IMG/VR virus record: IMGVR_UViG_3300020185_000103 | Location: 1-42,106 of that record | Source: a virus | Direction: 5' to 3' (one strand) | Length of the DNA: 42,106 nucleotides | Shown: positions 41,517-42,106 of the stretch, piece by piece | Position numbering within the stretch: position 1 is the first letter of the stretch | Layout: every line of letters begins with the position of its first letter | The notes under the pieces: generated by a model | The model's database searches: none | Told to the model about the DNA's origin: nothing | Seen by the model: only the letters and a program-made list of their open reading frames with translations | Made by a program: the position numbers and the translations under genes

Positions 41517-42106
41517 ATGTCAGATGTACTATTAGAAAGCCGTTGGGATGAGACCAAAGACGCCCTACTTGAGGGCCTTGAAGGTTCACGTCGCAGCAGC
41601 ATGTCAGTTGTCCTAGAGAATACTAAGAAGTATCTCGCAGAGGCAGCATCAACCGGCGCAACATCAAGCGGAAACGTAGCAACACTTAACCGTGTTATCC
41701 TACCAGTTATCCGCCGTGTTATGCCAACAGTTATCGCCAACGAAATCGTTGGTGTTCAACCAATGCAGGGCCCAGTTGGCCAGATTCACACTCTACGTGT
41801 TCGTTATGCTGAGTCTGTTACATCAACAGCTAGCTCACCATTCGATACAGACACAGTAGCTGGTGATGAAGCACTAAGTCCATTCAAGATTGCAACAGCA
41901 TATTCCGGCACAACCAGTGCAACAAGCACAACAGGTCGTGCAGGTGCTACTGCTGGTATGGAAGGTGACGGTGGTAACCAGATCTCAATCCAAATCTTGA
42001 AGCAACCAGTAGAAGCCAAGACACGTAAGCTACAGGCTCGCTGGACATTCGAAGCCGCACAGGACGCACAGTCCATGCACGGTATCGATGTTGAGGCAGA
42101 AATTAT
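41517..42106 (+). CDS. 23: Major capsid protein gp23, 3' end cut by window edge
   Basis: The first 196 codons of the capsid gene, open to the window edge. The segment NRVILPVIRRVMPTVIANEI, then VGVQPMQGPVGQIHTLRVRY, is the conserved start of mature gp23 in T4-like phages. KKYLAEAASTG aligns with the T4 maturation site FLTE-AE, so gp21 should cut after Glu42, giving a 42-residue propeptide (65 in T4). AAAGGAGA lies 6 bases before the ATG, a strong ribosome binding site fitting the most abundant virion protein. Confidence 0.97.
   Translation, partial: MSDVLLESRWDETKDALLEGLEGSRRSSMSVVLENTKKYLAEAASTGATSSGNVATLNRVILPVIRRVMPTVIANEIVGVQPMQGPVGQIHTLRVRYAESVTSTASSPFDTDTVAGDEALSPFKIATAYSGTTSATSTTGRAGATAGMEGDGGNQISIQILKQPVEAKTRKLQARWTFEAAQDAQSMHGIDVEAEI

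Overview
The window is a contiguous piece of a T4-like myovirus (Caudoviricetes), most similar in gene content and protein style to marine T4-like phages such as cyanophages and pelagiphages. The evidence is the T4 core set (portal, prohead protease, scaffold, major capsid protein, baseplate wedge and hub proteins, gp55, gp47 and gp46), A+T-rich DNA, exact T4-type late promoter octamers (TATAAATA), and a giant baseplate/fibre protein of the kind seen in marine T4-like phages. The host cannot be read from the sequence. I find no tRNA gene, integrase, IS element or CRISPR array.

Layout. (1) 1-25150, minus strand: one late structural block. In transcription order it runs gp48/gp54-like tube-baseplate protein, gp53-like wedge protein, large gp27-like hub protein, gp5-like spike, gp25, gp6, a 4478-residue giant structural protein carrying an FG-GAP beta-propeller, and a tail fibre cut by the window edge. 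(2) 25168-25196: back-to-back promoters, with a late octamer for the minus block lying inside the spacer of a sigma70-like promoter for the plus block. (3) 25221-33535, plus strand: late sigma factor gp55, then the gp47/gp46 recombination nuclease interleaved with three radical SAM enzymes through 1-4 base overlaps, then a GIY-YIG nuclease-like protein, about 540 bases of hairpin-rich non-coding DNA and a small unknown ORF. (4) 33532-34667, minus strand: a gp26-type (T4_baseplate family) protein followed by a short out-of-frame ORF. The junction carries a near-textbook -1 frameshift signal. (5) 34744-42106, plus strand: a probable tape-measure protein, portal gp20, a small conserved protein, a terminator, a late promoter, an acidic prohead-core protein, protease gp21, scaffold gp22 and the start of capsid gp23.

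How it fits together. gp55 would redirect host RNA polymerase to the TATAAATA promoters that drive the structural genes. gp46/gp47 process DNA ends for recombination-dependent replication. gp20, the core proteins, gp21, gp22 and gp23 build and mature the prohead. The minus-strand block and the tape-measure gene build the tail and baseplate.

The two items most worth following are the predicted programmed -1 frameshift in the gp26-like gene (two overlapping slippery heptamers, a 5-nt spacer, a 10-bp stem enclosing a second hairpin, and a downstream ORF with no ATG or Shine-Dalgarno sequence) and the trio of radical SAM enzymes woven into the SbcCD-like operon next to a nuclease gene and an unexplained structured region.
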